Shown one piece after another: positions 34,518 to 44,626 of a DNA stretch of 64,000 nt. Numbering within the stretch: position 1 is the first letter of the stretch; the number at the start of each line of letters is the position of its first letter. Made by a program: the position numbers and the translations under genes. The notes under the pieces are model-generated. The model searched no databases. It was not told the DNA's origin and saw only the letters and a program-made list of their open reading frames with translations. Origin of the DNA: JBHFEI01 sp041928815 (GTDB lineage Bacteria; Pseudomonadota; Alphaproteobacteria; Rhizobiales; Rhizobiaceae). The DNA lies in contig NZ_JBHFEI010000001.1 of the NCBI RefSeq assembly GCF_041928815.1, positions 248,001 through 312,000 of the forward strand, in the 5' to 3' direction.

Positions 34518-37500
34518 ATGACAGTTGACATTATTGGCCGTGCCTGCGTGGCGCCGGGTGCGACCTCGCCCCGGGCTCTGTTCAATCTGCTGCGCAAGGG
34601 CGTGTGCGCCGTCACGAACATTCCGGGCGACCGGTGGGACAAGGCCCGGTTCTGGCATCCGGACATGGGCGTCCCCGGCAAGACCTACACCTTCGCCGCC
34701 GGCGTGCTCGATTCGATCTACGCCTTCGACCCGACGGCCTTCGGCATGTCGCAGCGCGAGGCCATGCACATGGACCCGCAGCAGCGCCTGGTGCTGCAAC
34801 TGACCTGGCGGGCCCTCGAGGACGCCAACATTCCCGTCAACGCGCTGCACGGGCAGAAGGTCGGCGTCTATATCGGCGCCTCGAGCCTCGACCACGCCAA
34901 CCTGATCACGCAGGACCCGGCGGCGGCCGGCCCCTATTTCATGACCGGCAACACGCTGTCGATCGTGTCGAACCGCGTGTCGCACAATCTCGGCCTGTCC
35001 GGTCCGAGCATGACGGTGGACACGGCCTGCTCCTCCTCGCTCGTCGCGCTCGACCAGGCGATGCAGGCGCTGACGGCCGGCGAGATCGACACGGCGATCG
35101 TCGGCGGCGTCAACACGCTGGTCCACCCGCTTCCCTTCGTCGGCTTCGCCCAGGCGCGCATGCTCTCGCCCGAAGGGCTTTGCCGTGCCTACGACAACAA
35201 CGGCAACGGCTATGTCCGCGCCGAAGGCGGCGTCGTCCTCATCCTGCGCCGTTCCGACCGCGCCCGGCAGGAACGCGACCGCAGCTATGCCAAGATCATC
35301 GCCAGCGGCGTCAACTCGGCTGGCCGGACGAACGGCATCTCCCTGCCCTCGCGCCAGTCGCAGGCAAACCTCCTGCGCTCCATCTATGACGGGCACAATA
35401 TCGACCCGAACCAGGTCGCCTTCGTCGAAGGCCATGGCACTGGCACCAAGGTCGGCGACCCGGCCGAAGTCTGGTCGATCGGCACGGTGATCGGCGCGCG
35501 GCGCAATGCCCCGGTCCCGATCGGCTCGATCAAGTCGAATATCGGCCATACCGAGCCGGCATCGGGCATCTTCGGCATGCTGAAGGCGATGCTCGCGCTC
35601 GAGAACAACTACCTGCCGGCCTCGCTGCATTTCGACGCGCCGAACGAGAACATCGATTTCGAGGCGCTGAACGTCCGCGTCACCGCCAATCCGATCGAGC
35701 TCCTGCGCGGCAAGCGCGCGCGGCTCGCCGGCATCAACTCCTTCGGCTTCGGCGGCGCCAATGCCCATGTGGTGATCTCCGATCCCGATCCGCTTCCGGA
35801 AGACCGCAGCAATGCCGGCCATTCGGGCGGACACCTGTTCCTGGCAAGCGCCCATACGGCAAGCGCGCTCGAGGAACTGCTGAAGACCTACAAGGAGCGC
35901 CTCGGCAAGGCCTCCAAGGCCGAGACGCGCGCGGTCATCGCCGCCTCCGGCGCCAACCGCACGCAGATGCGCCACCGCTTCGCCGCGCGAAGCGACCATC
36001 CCGACGACATCGTCCGCGCCATCGCCAGCCATCTCGAAAAGCCCGCCACCGACATCGGCGAGGCCGGCGAGGCCGTGGTCAAGAACGCCAAGGTCGCCTT
36101 CGTCTTCTCCGGCAACGGCTCGCAATGGGCGGGCATGGGCGCCGAAGCCTTCCGCGAGAACCTGCATTTCCGCCAGTGTTTCACGTCCGTCAGCGCGCTG
36201 TTCGGCTTCCATTCCGATCTCGTCCTGACCGACATCCTGTTCGACGCGGACCTAGAGCACAAGCTCGCCGACACGAAGATCGCCCAGCCGCTGCTCTTCG
36301 CCGTTCAGGCCGCCCTTTCCGATTCGCTGATCGCGATGGGCATCAAGCCGCATGCGGTCTTCGGCCATTCCGTCGGCGAGATCGCCGCCGCCTATGCGGC
36401 GGGAGCGCTTTCGCTGGTCGACGCGGTGGCGATCGTGGCCAAGCGCTCGCTGCACCAGGACCTGCTCGCCGGCAAGGGCACGATGGCCGCCGTCATGCTC
36501 GGCCCCGACGCCGCCGAGGACTTCGCCCGTTCGCGCGGCCTCAACCAGGTCTGCGTCGCGGCGGTCAACGCCCACAATTCCGTGACGATCTCCGGCCCGG
36601 TCGCCGAGGTCACCGCCTTCCGCGACGCCGCCCGCAAGGCGAAGATCCCGGCCCAGGTGCTCGACATCAACTATCCGTTCCATCACCCGATCATCGATCA
36701 GGCGAAAGACGCCTTCCTGATGGACATCCCGGACATTGCCCCGCGCAATACCGACCTCGCCTATCTGTCGACCGTCACCGGCGGCAGGCTCGACGGCATG
36801 AAGCTCGATCCGGACTACTGGTGGAAGAACGTCCGCGAGCCCGTCCGCTTCCAGGAGGCGACGCAGGCCGCGATCGACCTGGGCTGCGCGCTCTTCGTCG
36901 AGATCTCGCCCCGGCCGATCCTTTCCTCCTACGTCAAGGAGACGATCAAGCAGTCGGCGATCCAGGGTGCCGCGATCGCGACGCTGACGAAGGATCCCTC
37001 GCCGCGCCGGCAGGATCCGATCTCGCGCGCCATGGCGCGGGCCGTCGCCCATGGCGCGGCCTTCGACGAGGCGCGCGCCTTCGGCCGCCGCAACGCCTTC
37101 GTCAACCTGCCCGTCCTGCCCTTCGAGAACAGCGACCTCCGCCCGGCGCGGACAAGCGAGGCGGTCGACGTCTTCGGCGGCGGCGATGCCCGCTACACCC
37201 TTGCCGGATGGCGGACGGATCCGCAGAGCGGCAGCTGGAAGAACCATGTCGATGCACGGCTCTTCCCCGATCTCGCCGAGCATGTCGTCGACGGCAAGGC
37301 GATCCTGCCGGGCAGCGGCTTCATCGAGATCGCCGTCTCGGCGGCCCGGCAGTTCTACGGCGCCAGCGACGTCAGCATCACCAACCTCGACATCGTCCGG
37401 CCGCTGGAGCTGAGCGACAGCCGCATCATGGAACTGTCGACCGTGATCTCCCCGGAGACCGGCGACATCGAGATCCGCTCGCGCGAGCGGCTGAGCGACG

Positions 37501-40500
37501 ACGAGTGGGCGGTGCATGCCGTCGCCCGCTGCCGCAAGACCCTGCCGGGTTCCGCCGGGCGCCGCCCGAGCTTTTCCGGCATGGAGAAGACGGCGAGCGT
37601 CACGGCGGCGAAGGCCTACGAGACGGCGCGGCAGTTCGGCCTCGACTACGGCAACCGGTTCCAGCTCCTGGTGCGCGCCATCGCCTATGGCGACCGCATG
37701 GTCGACGTGGAACTGCGCGATCCGGAACCGGTCGCCCACCCCTATCTCTCCTACGGCCTGCATCCCATCTCGGTCGACGCCACCTTCCACGGCCTCGTGG
37801 CGCTCTTCGAACGGCTGAGCGGCGAGAAGGGCGGCGCGCCTTATATTCCGGTCCGTTTCGGCCAGATCCGCGTCGTCAATCCGGGCCAGACGATCCGCCG
37901 CGCGACGATCGAGATCGAGCGGTTCAGCGCCAATTCGATCAAGGCGAAGTTCCGCTTCTTCGACAAGGCGGGCGAACCGGTGGCGGAATTCGACGATTGC
38001 CGCTTCCGCCGCACCTATCTGCGCCAGCACAAGACGCTCGACATGCTGTCGATCCACTACGAGGCGGTCGCGCGGCGCGCGGCCCGCGGCGCGCTCGCCG
38101 GCACGCTTCCCGAGGGACTTGTCGAGGCCGCCGGGGCCGTCGGCGTCGACAACACGACGCTGCTCTTCAACGCCGCGATCTATCGCGCCTGTCACGACAT
38201 CGCGCTGAAGGCGGCGCGCGGCGCCTCGGTCATCGACGGCCGGCATCTGCCGGGCGATGCGGCGTTCCGCTGTTTCGTCACCAACTGCCTCTTCATCCTT
38301 GAGGATGCCGGGCTCTGCGAGAACCGCAACGGCCTGTGGGCCGTCTCGGCGGAGTATTCCCTGCCGCCGGTCGCCGACATCCTCGGCGACCTCTACCGCG
38401 ACCGTCCCGACCGCGCGGTCGAGGCGATCCTGATCAACGACAGCCATGCCGAGGCGCTTGACCGGCTGGACCGGCTTTTCGCCGACGAGGTGAGCACGGA
38501 TGCCGACGCGGCGATCGCCTGGCCGCCCTTCGCCAGCGAGGCGACGCTCGACCATCAGGCGGTGCATTCGGCGGCGAGCCGCGACCGCGCCGACATGGTC
38601 CTCGCGGCGCTCGAGCGCGCGCTGGCCGCAGCCGAGGCCGAAGGGCCGCTGCGCGTCGTCGAGCTCGGCACGGTCTCCGCGGCGTTCAGCCGGCGCATCG
38701 CCGCACTTGCCGGCCGGTTCGGCGCGTCGCTCGTCATCGCCGAGCCGCGCGACAACGCCCAGCGCAACATCGAGATCGCCTTCGAGAACGCGCCCCACGT
38801 CACAGTGCTGAAGAAGGACGGCCTCTCGTCGGTGCCGGGCTTCGACATCGCCGTCAGCGCCTCCGACATCCTGCAGGCGCTCGTCGAGGAAGACGGCTCG
38901 GTGCGCACGGCGCTCCGCTCGGCATTCGCCGCTGGCGGCGTCCTGATCGGCGCCGTGCCCGCCCCGTCGATCTTCAACGATTTCGCCTTCGGCCTGACGG
39001 AAGGCTGGTTCTCCCGCAGCCCGTCGGCGGAGTTTCCCGTCGGCCGCCAGGCGAGCCTCGGTCAGTGGCAGAAGCTGATCGCCGATCTCGGCCTGGCGGA
39101 GGTCGGCATTGCCGACCACGAATTCCCCCATGGCGCGGTGATCTCGATCGAGGCACGGGCCACTTCCGCCGCCGCTCCCGGAGCGACCACGGCCCTGATC
39201 ACCGGCGACACGCCGGTTCTCTTGCTGCATGACGGCCACGACGCGGCGCTCGCCGCCGCGATCGCCGCCGCCCGGCCCTTGACACGCACGCTCGATCTTT
39301 CGGGCGACGCGGAACGCGACCGGGCCGCGGTCGTCGCGGCGCTTTCCGACGCCGGTGCTTCGCCGCTCGTTTTCCTCTCGGCCGCGCCCGCGGCCGGCAT
39401 CGACGGCGGTTCCGCCGTGCTGCAGGGCCGCGTGATGATGCTCGGCGCCTGCGCGGAGGCCGTGCGCACCCATGCCGCCTCGACGGAAACGTCGGCGCGC
39501 GTTCCGCTCCTGCTCGTCGCCACCGGCGGCGCGCCGGTCGGCACCGGGCCGTCCTGCCCGGTCAATGCCGGCCTCTGGACCTTTGCCCGCGTGCTGCAGA
39601 ACGAGTATGAGGCGCTCGATGTCCACAGCGTGGAATGCGCGGATGCGTCCGTAGGATCCGTGCTGGCGGCGCTGTCGTCCGTCGCCTGCGACGGCGCCAA
39701 CCGCGAATGGATCGTCGACGGCGCGGAGCTGCGCGAGGTTCGCGCCGTCTCCGGGCCCGCCCCCGGCCGGTTCACGCAGACCGGCAGCTTCGCCGCCGCG
39801 ACCATCCGCCAGCGCGTCGCCTCGCAGGTCGGCAGCATCGCCTGGGAGGAAGCCGACATTCCCGTGCCGGCCGACGACGAGGTCGTCGTCCGCGTCGCCG
39901 CGACAGGCCTCAATTTCCGCGACGTGATGTGGGCGATGGGCCTCCTGCCGGAAGAGGCGCTGGAGGACGGCTTCGCCGGCGCGACGATCGGCATGGAGCT
40001 TTCCGGCCATGTCGTGGCCACCGGGCGCAAGGTGACCGATCTTCTGCCCGGCGACGCGGTGATGGCGATCGCCTCCGCGGCCTTCTCGACCCACGCCGTG
40101 GTCGCCCGCGCCGGCGTGGCGCGGCTTCCGGCGACGGTCAGCCCGGTCGCGGCCGCCACCGTCCCGGTCGCCTTCCTGACGGCCTATTACGCCATGGTCG
40201 AACTCGGCCGGATCTCCGCCGGGGAAACCATCCTGATCCATGGCGCGGCCGGCGGCGTCGGCCTTGCCGCGCTGCAGGTCGCCAAGCTGAAGGGCGCCCG
40301 CGTCATCGCGACCGCCGGCACTGTCGAGAAGCGTCGCTTCCTCGCGATGCTCGGCGCCGACCAGGTCTTCGATTCCCGCTCGCTCGGCTTCGTCAACGAC
40401 GTGCTGCACGCGACCGCGGGCGAGGGTGTCGACCTCGTGCTCAACTCGCTGTTCGGCGAGGCGATGGAGCAGAGCATCGCGCTGGTGAAGCCGTTCGGCC

Positions 40501-42032
40501 GATTCCTCGAGCTCGGCAAGCGCGACTATTACGGCGACAGCAAGATCGGCCTTCGCCCCTTCCGCCGCAACATCAGCTATTTCGGCATCGACGCCGACCA
40601 GCTGCTGGTCAGGGCGCCGGAGGTGACGCGCCGCATCTTCGCCGAGATCGGCCATCTGTTCGAAGAGGGCCATCTCTCGCCCCTGCCCTACCGCGCCTTC
40701 GACCACGACGAGATCGGCAACGCCTTCCGGCTGATGCAGAATGCCGGCCATATCGGCAAGATCGTCGTCCTGCCTCCCGTCGCCGGACGGCATGTCGTCG
40801 ACCTGCGCCCGAAACGCGCCCGGCTTGCCGCGGACCGCGACGGCGTGCACCTCGTCGTCGGTGGCATCGGCGGCTTCGGCCTCGCGGCCGCCAACTGGCT
40901 GGTGGAAAAGGGCGCGCGGCGCATCGCGCTCTGCTCGCGCCGCGGCGTCGCCGATGCCGAGACGCGCGAGCAGATGGCGAAGTGGCAGGCGCTCGGCGTG
41001 ACGACGACGCTGCATGCCTGCGACGTCACCGACCGCAGCGCCGTGGAGGGGCTCTTCGACGAGCTCCGGCTCGCAGCGCCGATCAAGGGCGTGATCCACG
41101 CCGCCATGGTGCTCGACGACGCGCTGATCTCGAACCTGACGGCCGAGCGCAACCGGCCGGTCATTGCCACCAAGGCCGAGGGTGCGGCCCATCTCGACGC
41201 GCTGACCCGCGAGGATACCCTCGATCATTTCATCCTGTTCTCCTCGGCGACGACCCTAATCGGCAATCCCGGCCAGGCGAATTACGTCGCGGCGAACGGC
41301 TATCTCGAGGGGCTCGCGCGGGCGCGCCGGGCGGCGGGCCTGCCCGCCAACGCCTTCGGCTTCGGGGCAATCGCCGACAAGGGCTATCTCGCCAACAACA
41401 CCGACGTGAACGACCTGCTCGCCAAGCGCATCGGCAAGACGGCACTGAAGGCCGACGCGGCGCTCGACCTGGTCGAGGCCTATCTTACGGCCGATCCCGG
41501 AACGGTCGACGCGGCGGTGGCGATGATCTCGGAGATCGACTGGTCGGCGGCGCGCAACCTTGCCGTCGCCCGCAACGATCTGTTCGAGGTGATCCTGCGC
41601 GGTGCCGACCAGCATGCCGGCGGCGCCGACGGCCTCGCCATCGACCTTGTCGGCATGATCGAGGGCAAGTCGCCGCAGGAAGCGGAAGACGTGCTCTACG
41701 ATCTCGTCGCCGGCGAGATCGCGGCCATCCTGCGCGTGTCGAAGGACACGATCTCGCGCAACAAGATCCTGAAGGAGATCGGCCTCGACAGCCTGATGGC
41801 GGTGGAGCTCGGCATGAACTTCCAGCAGAGCACCGGCTTCGACATGCCGCTGAGCGGCGTCGCAGACAACACCACCGTCGGCGACGTGGCCCGCAAGCTC
41901 TACGAGAAGGTCAGCAAGCGCGACCTGTCGGCGGACGACGAGGCCGGCGGCGCCGACAAGCAGATCGTCAGCGACCTGGCCTTGCGCCATGTCGGAACGG
42001 CCGCGGAGACGGAGAAGGCACTGAGCCAATGA
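34518..42032 (+). CDS. rkpA: RkpA, multidomain fatty acid/polyketide synthase for capsule lipid
   Basis: 2504 residues from the ATG at 34518 (MTVDIIGRACVAPGA); a TTG two codons earlier also exists. Domains in order: ketosynthase (Cys171 in DTACSSSL, His306, His344), acyltransferase (Ser618 in GHSVGEI), dehydratase (His922 in HVVDGKAILPG, Asp1087), a degenerate methyltransferase-like region (about 1330-1520), enoylreductase (HGAAGGVGLAALQVAK near 1909), ketoreductase (VVGGIGGFGL near 2113; FSSATT, QANYVAAN) and acyl carrier protein (Ser2425 in GLDSL). There is no thioesterase. In S. meliloti rkpA is the first rkp-1 gene, needed for K-antigen production. Its stop overlaps rkpG. Confidence 0.93.
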   Translation: MTVDIIGRACVAPGATSPRALFNLLRKGVCAVTNIPGDRWDKARFWHPDMGVPGKTYTFAAGVLDSIYAFDPTAFGMSQREAMHMDPQQRLVLQLTWRALEDANIPVNALHGQKVGVYIGASSLDHANLITQDPAAAGPYFMTGNTLSIVSNRVSHNLGLSGPSMTVDTACSSSLVALDQAMQALTAGEIDTAIVGGVNTLVHPLPFVGFAQARMLSPEGLCRAYDNNGNGYVRAEGGVVLILRRSDRARQERDRSYAKIIASGVNSAGRTNGISLPSRQSQANLLRSIYDGHNIDPNQVAFVEGHGTGTKVGDPAEVWSIGTVIGARRNAPVPIGSIKSNIGHTEPASGIFGMLKAMLALENNYLPASLHFDAPNENIDFEALNVRVTANPIELLRGKRARLAGINSFGFGGANAHVVISDPDPLPEDRSNAGHSGGHLFLASAHTASALEELLKTYKERLGKASKAETRAVIAASGANRTQMRHRFAARSDHPDDIVRAIASHLEKPATDIGEAGEAVVKNAKVAFVFSGNGSQWAGMGAEAFRENLHFRQCFTSVSALFGFHSDLVLTDILFDADLEHKLADTKIAQPLLFAVQAALSDSLIAMGIKPHAVFGHSVGEIAAAYAAGALSLVDAVAIVAKRSLHQDLLAGKGTMAAVMLGPDAAEDFARSRGLNQVCVAAVNAHNSVTISGPVAEVTAFRDAARKAKIPAQVLDINYPFHHPIIDQAKDAFLMDIPDIAPRNTDLAYLSTVTGGRLDGMKLDPDYWWKNVREPVRFQEATQAAIDLGCALFVEISPRPILSSYVKETIKQSAIQGAAIATLTKDPSPRRQDPISRAMARAVAHGAAFDEARAFGRRNAFVNLPVLPFENSDLRPARTSEAVDVFGGGDARYTLAGWRTDPQSGSWKNHVDARLFPDLAEHVVDGKAILPGSGFIEIAVSAARQFYGASDVSITNLDIVRPLELSDSRIMELSTVISPETGDIEIRSRERLSDDEWAVHAVARCRKTLPGSAGRRPSFSGMEKTASVTAAKAYETARQFGLDYGNRFQLLVRAIAYGDRMVDVELRDPEPVAHPYLSYGLHPISVDATFHGLVALFERLSGEKGGAPYIPVRFGQIRVVNPGQTIRRATIEIERFSANSIKAKFRFFDKAGEPVAEFDDCRFRRTYLRQHKTLDMLSIHYEAVARRAARGALAGTLPEGLVEAAGAVGVDNTTLLFNAAIYRACHDIALKAARGASVIDGRHLPGDAAFRCFVTNCLFILEDAGLCENRNGLWAVSAEYSLPPVADILGDLYRDRPDRAVEAILINDSHAEALDRLDRLFADEVSTDADAAIAWPPFASEATLDHQAVHSAASRDRADMVLAALERALAAAEAEGPLRVVELGTVSAAFSRRIAALAGRFGASLVIAEPRDNAQRNIEIAFENAPHVTVLKKDGLSSVPGFDIAVSASDILQALVEEDGSVRTALRSAFAAGGVLIGAVPAPSIFNDFAFGLTEGWFSRSPSAEFPVGRQASLGQWQKLIADLGLAEVGIADHEFPHGAVISIEARATSAAAPGATTALITGDTPVLLLHDGHDAALAAAIAAARPLTRTLDLSGDAERDRAAVVAALSDAGASPLVFLSAAPAAGIDGGSAVLQGRVMMLGACAEAVRTHAASTETSARVPLLLVATGGAPVGTGPSCPVNAGLWTFARVLQNEYEALDVHSVECADASVGSVLAALSSVACDGANREWIVDGAELREVRAVSGPAPGRFTQTGSFAAATIRQRVASQVGSIAWEEADIPVPADDEVVVRVAATGLNFRDVMWAMGLLPEEALEDGFAGATIGMELSGHVVATGRKVTDLLPGDAVMAIASAAFSTHAVVARAGVARLPATVSPVAAATVPVAFLTAYYAMVELGRISAGETILIHGAAGGVGLAALQVAKLKGARVIATAGTVEKRRFLAMLGADQVFDSRSLGFVNDVLHATAGEGVDLVLNSLFGEAMEQSIALVKPFGRFLELGKRDYYGDSKIGLRPFRRNISYFGIDADQLLVRAPEVTRRIFAEIGHLFEEGHLSPLPYRAFDHDEIGNAFRLMQNAGHIGKIVVLPPVAGRHVVDLRPKRARLAADRDGVHLVVGGIGGFGLAAANWLVEKGARRIALCSRRGVADAETREQMAKWQALGVTTTLHACDVTDRSAVEGLFDELRLAAPIKGVIHAAMVLDDALISNLTAERNRPVIATKAEGAAHLDALTREDTLDHFILFSSATTLIGNPGQANYVAANGYLEGLARARRAAGLPANAFGFGAIADKGYLANNTDVNDLLAKRIGKTALKADAALDLVEAYLTADPGTVDAAVAMISEIDWSAARNLAVARNDLFEVILRGADQHAGGADGLAIDLVGMIEGKSPQEAEDVLYDLVAGEIAAILRVSKDTISRNKILKEIGLDSLMAVELGMNFQQSTGFDMPLSGVADNTTVGDVARKLYEKVSKRDLSADDEAGGADKQIVSDLALRHVGTAAETEKALSQ

Positions 42033-43444
42033 GCGACGGCGACATGGCGCATGGCGAGCGCAAGATGAGCAGCAGCGTCAAGGAAAGCCTCCTTGACCGG
42101 ATGCGCAACACCCATCATTCCTCCGAACGAAACCGCATCGCCCGGACGGAGCGCGAACTGCCGCCGCCGGTGCGCCGGACCCAGCTCCAGTTCGAGGACC
42201 TGCCGGAATACAAGCAGGTGCTGACGCAGAAGATCGTCGGCGAGGAAGTCGGCATCGGCAACCCGTTCTACCGGGCCCACCAGACGGCGGCCGGCGCCAC
42301 GACGGTGATCGACGGGCGGATGCTGATCAATTTCGCCTCCTACGACTATCTCGGCCTCAACCGGCATCCCCAGGTGCACGAGGCGGCGCGCGACGCGATC
42401 CGGACCTACGGCATGTCGGCATCCGCCAGCCGGCTGGTCGCCGGGGAGCGCCCGGTCCATGTCGAGCTCGAACGCCGGATCGCCGCCTTCTACGGCGTCG
42501 AGGCCTCCGTCTGTTTCGTCTCGGGCTATCTGACCAATGTCGCGGCGATCAGCTGCCTCACAGGCCCCAAGGATCTCGTCGTCCATGACGAGTTCATCCA
42601 CAACAGCGCGCTCGCCGGCATCAAGCTGTCCGGCGCGACGCGCCGCCTGTTCAAGCACAACGACGTCAACGACCTCGAACATGTGCTGCGAACGGTTTCC
42701 GGCGACTACCGCCGCATCCTCGTCATCGTCGAGGGCATCTACTCGATGGACGGCGACGTCGCCAACCTGCCGGCGATCCTGAAGCTGAAGGCCGAATACG
42801 GCTTCTGGCTGATGGTCGACGAGGCCCATTCGCTCGGCGTGCTCGGACGGCGCGGCAAGGGCACCTTCGAGCATTTCAACATCGACCCGAAGCAGGTCGA
42901 CATCTGGATGGGCACGCTGTCGAAGACGACCTCGAGCTGCGGCGGCTATATCGCCGGCAATGCGGCGCTGGCGGCGATCCTCAAGGCCTCGGCCGGCGGC
43001 TTCGTCTACAGCGTCGGCCTGGCGCCGGCGCTGGCGGCATCGGCGGTCGCGAGCCTCGACGTGCTGACCCGCGAGCCGCAGCGCACCGCAGCCCTGCGCC
43101 GCAACGGCGCGCTGTTCCTGAAGCTCGCCCAGGAAGCGGGGCTCGACACCGGCCTCAGCGGCGGCTTCTCGGTGGTCCCCGTCTTGGTCGGCGATTCGCT
43201 GCGGGCGGCGCAGCTTTCGAACGATCTCCTGGAAGCCGGAGTCAACGTGCTGCCGATCATCCATCCGGCCGTGCCGGAAGGTCTGGCGCGTCTGCGCTTC
43301 TTCATCACCAGCGAGCATACCGAGGATCAGATCGCCCGCACCGTGGCGCTGACGGCGGAAAAGCTTAAGGCGCTGACCGACCGCAATTTCGGCCTCGGCT
43401 CCGTCGATGTCGAGCATATGCTGAAACTGCTGGCGACGCGCTGA
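42029..43444 (+). CDS. rkpG: RkpG, PLP-dependent alpha-oxoamine synthase-like acyltransferase
   Basis: 471 residues, related to 8-amino-7-oxononanoate synthase, KBL and serine palmitoyltransferase. A roughly 80-residue N-terminal extension precedes the catalytic fold: FASYDYLGLNRHPQV, SASRLVAGERPVHVELERRI, HNSALAGIKLSGA, MVDEAHSLGVLGRRGKG, and the PLP lysine Lys299 in GTLSKTTSSCGGYIAG. Such enzymes condense an amino acid with an acyl thioester with loss of CO2. Coupled to rkpA by an ATGA overlap, so the acyl donor is probably the RkpA carrier protein. The stop codon begins a RIME1-like repeat. Confidence 0.92.
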   Translation: MSDGDMAHGERKMSSSVKESLLDRMRNTHHSSERNRIARTERELPPPVRRTQLQFEDLPEYKQVLTQKIVGEEVGIGNPFYRAHQTAAGATTVIDGRMLINFASYDYLGLNRHPQVHEAARDAIRTYGMSASASRLVAGERPVHVELERRIAAFYGVEASVCFVSGYLTNVAAISCLTGPKDLVVHDEFIHNSALAGIKLSGATRRLFKHNDVNDLEHVLRTVSGDYRRILVIVEGIYSMDGDVANLPAILKLKAEYGFWLMVDEAHSLGVLGRRGKGTFEHFNIDPKQVDIWMGTLSKTTSSCGGYIAGNAALAAILKASAGGFVYSVGLAPALAASAVASLDVLTREPQRTAALRRNGALFLKLAQEAGLDTGLSGGFSVVPVLVGDSLRAAQLSNDLLEAGVNVLPIIHPAVPEGLARLRFFITSEHTEDQIARTVALTAEKLKALTDRNFGLGSVDVEHMLKLLATR

Positions 43445-43547
43445 GGCATGTCGCGCGAGAATGCGCGGCGGTCCTGCGACGAGACCCTTTGTGACGACGA
43501 AGGCCCGACGCAGGACGGCGCGGTCGAAAGATCGCGACATGCTTCGG
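43442..43547 (+). repeat. RIME1-like intergenic repeat, copy 3 (divergent)
   Basis: Begins at the rkpG stop codon (TGAGGCATGTCGCGC) and ends GATCGCGACATGCTTCGG. The ends match the other copies and each other (GCATGTCGCG/CGCGACATGC); the middle has drifted to higher GC. It lies between rkpG and rkpH inside the rkp cluster. Confidence 0.6.
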
Positions 43548-43664
43548 AACTCCTCAAGCCGCAGCGTTCTCGCGCCCGCGTCGGATGATCCGACAAGACA
43601 GGAAGACAGGGCGTAACGGCGCCGGGACCCCATCCCCGAGGCCACGCCACAGCCGGGAGGCGAC

Positions 43665-44495
43665 GTGACCACTCCCCATGTCGTCATCACCGGCGGCTCC
43701 AGCGGCATCGGGCTCGCGCTGGCCGCGCTCTATCTGCGCCGCGGCGCGCGCGTCTCGCTCGTCGCCCGCACCTTGCCCCTGCTCGAGGCGGCGCGGGACG
43801 GGCTCGCGTCGGGCGTGCCCGGGGCAGCGGCGCGCATCGCCATCGGATCCGCCGACGTAACCGACCGGGATCAACTCGGGCCCGCGATGCTGGCGCTCGA
43901 GGCACGCCAGGGGCCGTGCGACATCCTCGTCGCATCGGCCGGCATGGTGACGCCCGGCACCTTCGACGGCCAGGCGCCTGACGTGTTCGAGCGGCAGATC
44001 GCGGTCAATCTCTCAGGCGTCGCGAACAGCATCCGCGCGGTCTATCCGGGCATGCTCAGCCGGCGCGCCGGCGCGATCATGATCCTGTCGTCGGGCGCGG
44101 GCCTGACGGGGCTCTACGGCTATTCGGCCTACTGCGCCTCGAAATTCGCCCTGCGCGGCCTCGCCGGTTCGCTCCGGGCGGAGGCGCGCCCGGCGGGCAT
44201 CACCGTGTCCATCGCGTTTCCGCCGGACACAGTGACGCCGCAATATCTCGAGGAGCTGCCGCTTCGCCCGCCCGAGGCCGAGGCGGTGATCGGCACGGTC
44301 CGGCCATGGCCGGCGGAGGCGGTCGCCGCCGCCATCCTCGCCGGCATCGACAGGGGGAGGGCCGAGGTCTTCATCGGCCTCGAACTTCACGCGCTCGGCC
44401 GCTTCGGCGGCCTTGTCCGGCCGCTTCTCGACCGGTGGTTCGACCGCCTCATCCTGCGCGCGCGGCGCAAGGCGGACGCAGGCCGCGGGTCCTGA
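43665..44495 (+). CDS. rkpH: RkpH, short-chain dehydrogenase (3-ketosphinganine reductase-like)
   Basis: 276 residues, GTG start at 43665 with GGGAGGCGAC upstream. SDR fold with the cofactor loop TGGSSGIGLALA, NAG-like segment ASAGMVTPG, and catalytic Ser plus Tyr-x3-Lys (LSSGAG, YSAYCASKFALRGLAGSL). The extended C-terminal part (IAFPPDTVTPQYLEE) and the C-terminal hydrophobic/basic tail resemble 3-dehydrosphinganine reductases. Follows rkpG, as in S. meliloti rkp-1. It would reduce a ketone made by RkpG; the substrate is inferred. Confidence 0.88.
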   Translation: MTTPHVVITGGSSGIGLALAALYLRRGARVSLVARTLPLLEAARDGLASGVPGAAARIAIGSADVTDRDQLGPAMLALEARQGPCDILVASAGMVTPGTFDGQAPDVFERQIAVNLSGVANSIRAVYPGMLSRRAGAIMILSSGAGLTGLYGYSAYCASKFALRGLAGSLRAEARPAGITVSIAFPPDTVTPQYLEELPLRPPEAEAVIGTVRPWPAEAVAAAILAGIDRGRAEVFIGLELHALGRFGGLVRPLLDRWFDRLILRARRKADAGRGS

Positions 44496-44626
44496 GGCAG
44501 CCTCGCCGCCGTGCCCTTTCGCGAATTTGCCGTTCAAACCGATTCCGCTGCGACCAAAGATGCAGTAGAAGGCTCAGGCACCGGTGCGGGCGTCCGGGTC
44601 GAGAATAAGTCCGAAGGGTCAGCCGT

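Noticed and set aside
36252..41228. 1658-codon minus-strand frame opposite rkpA
   Set aside because: Antisense shadow of a real high-GC gene; no domain, no ribosome site, and rkpA is clearly coding.
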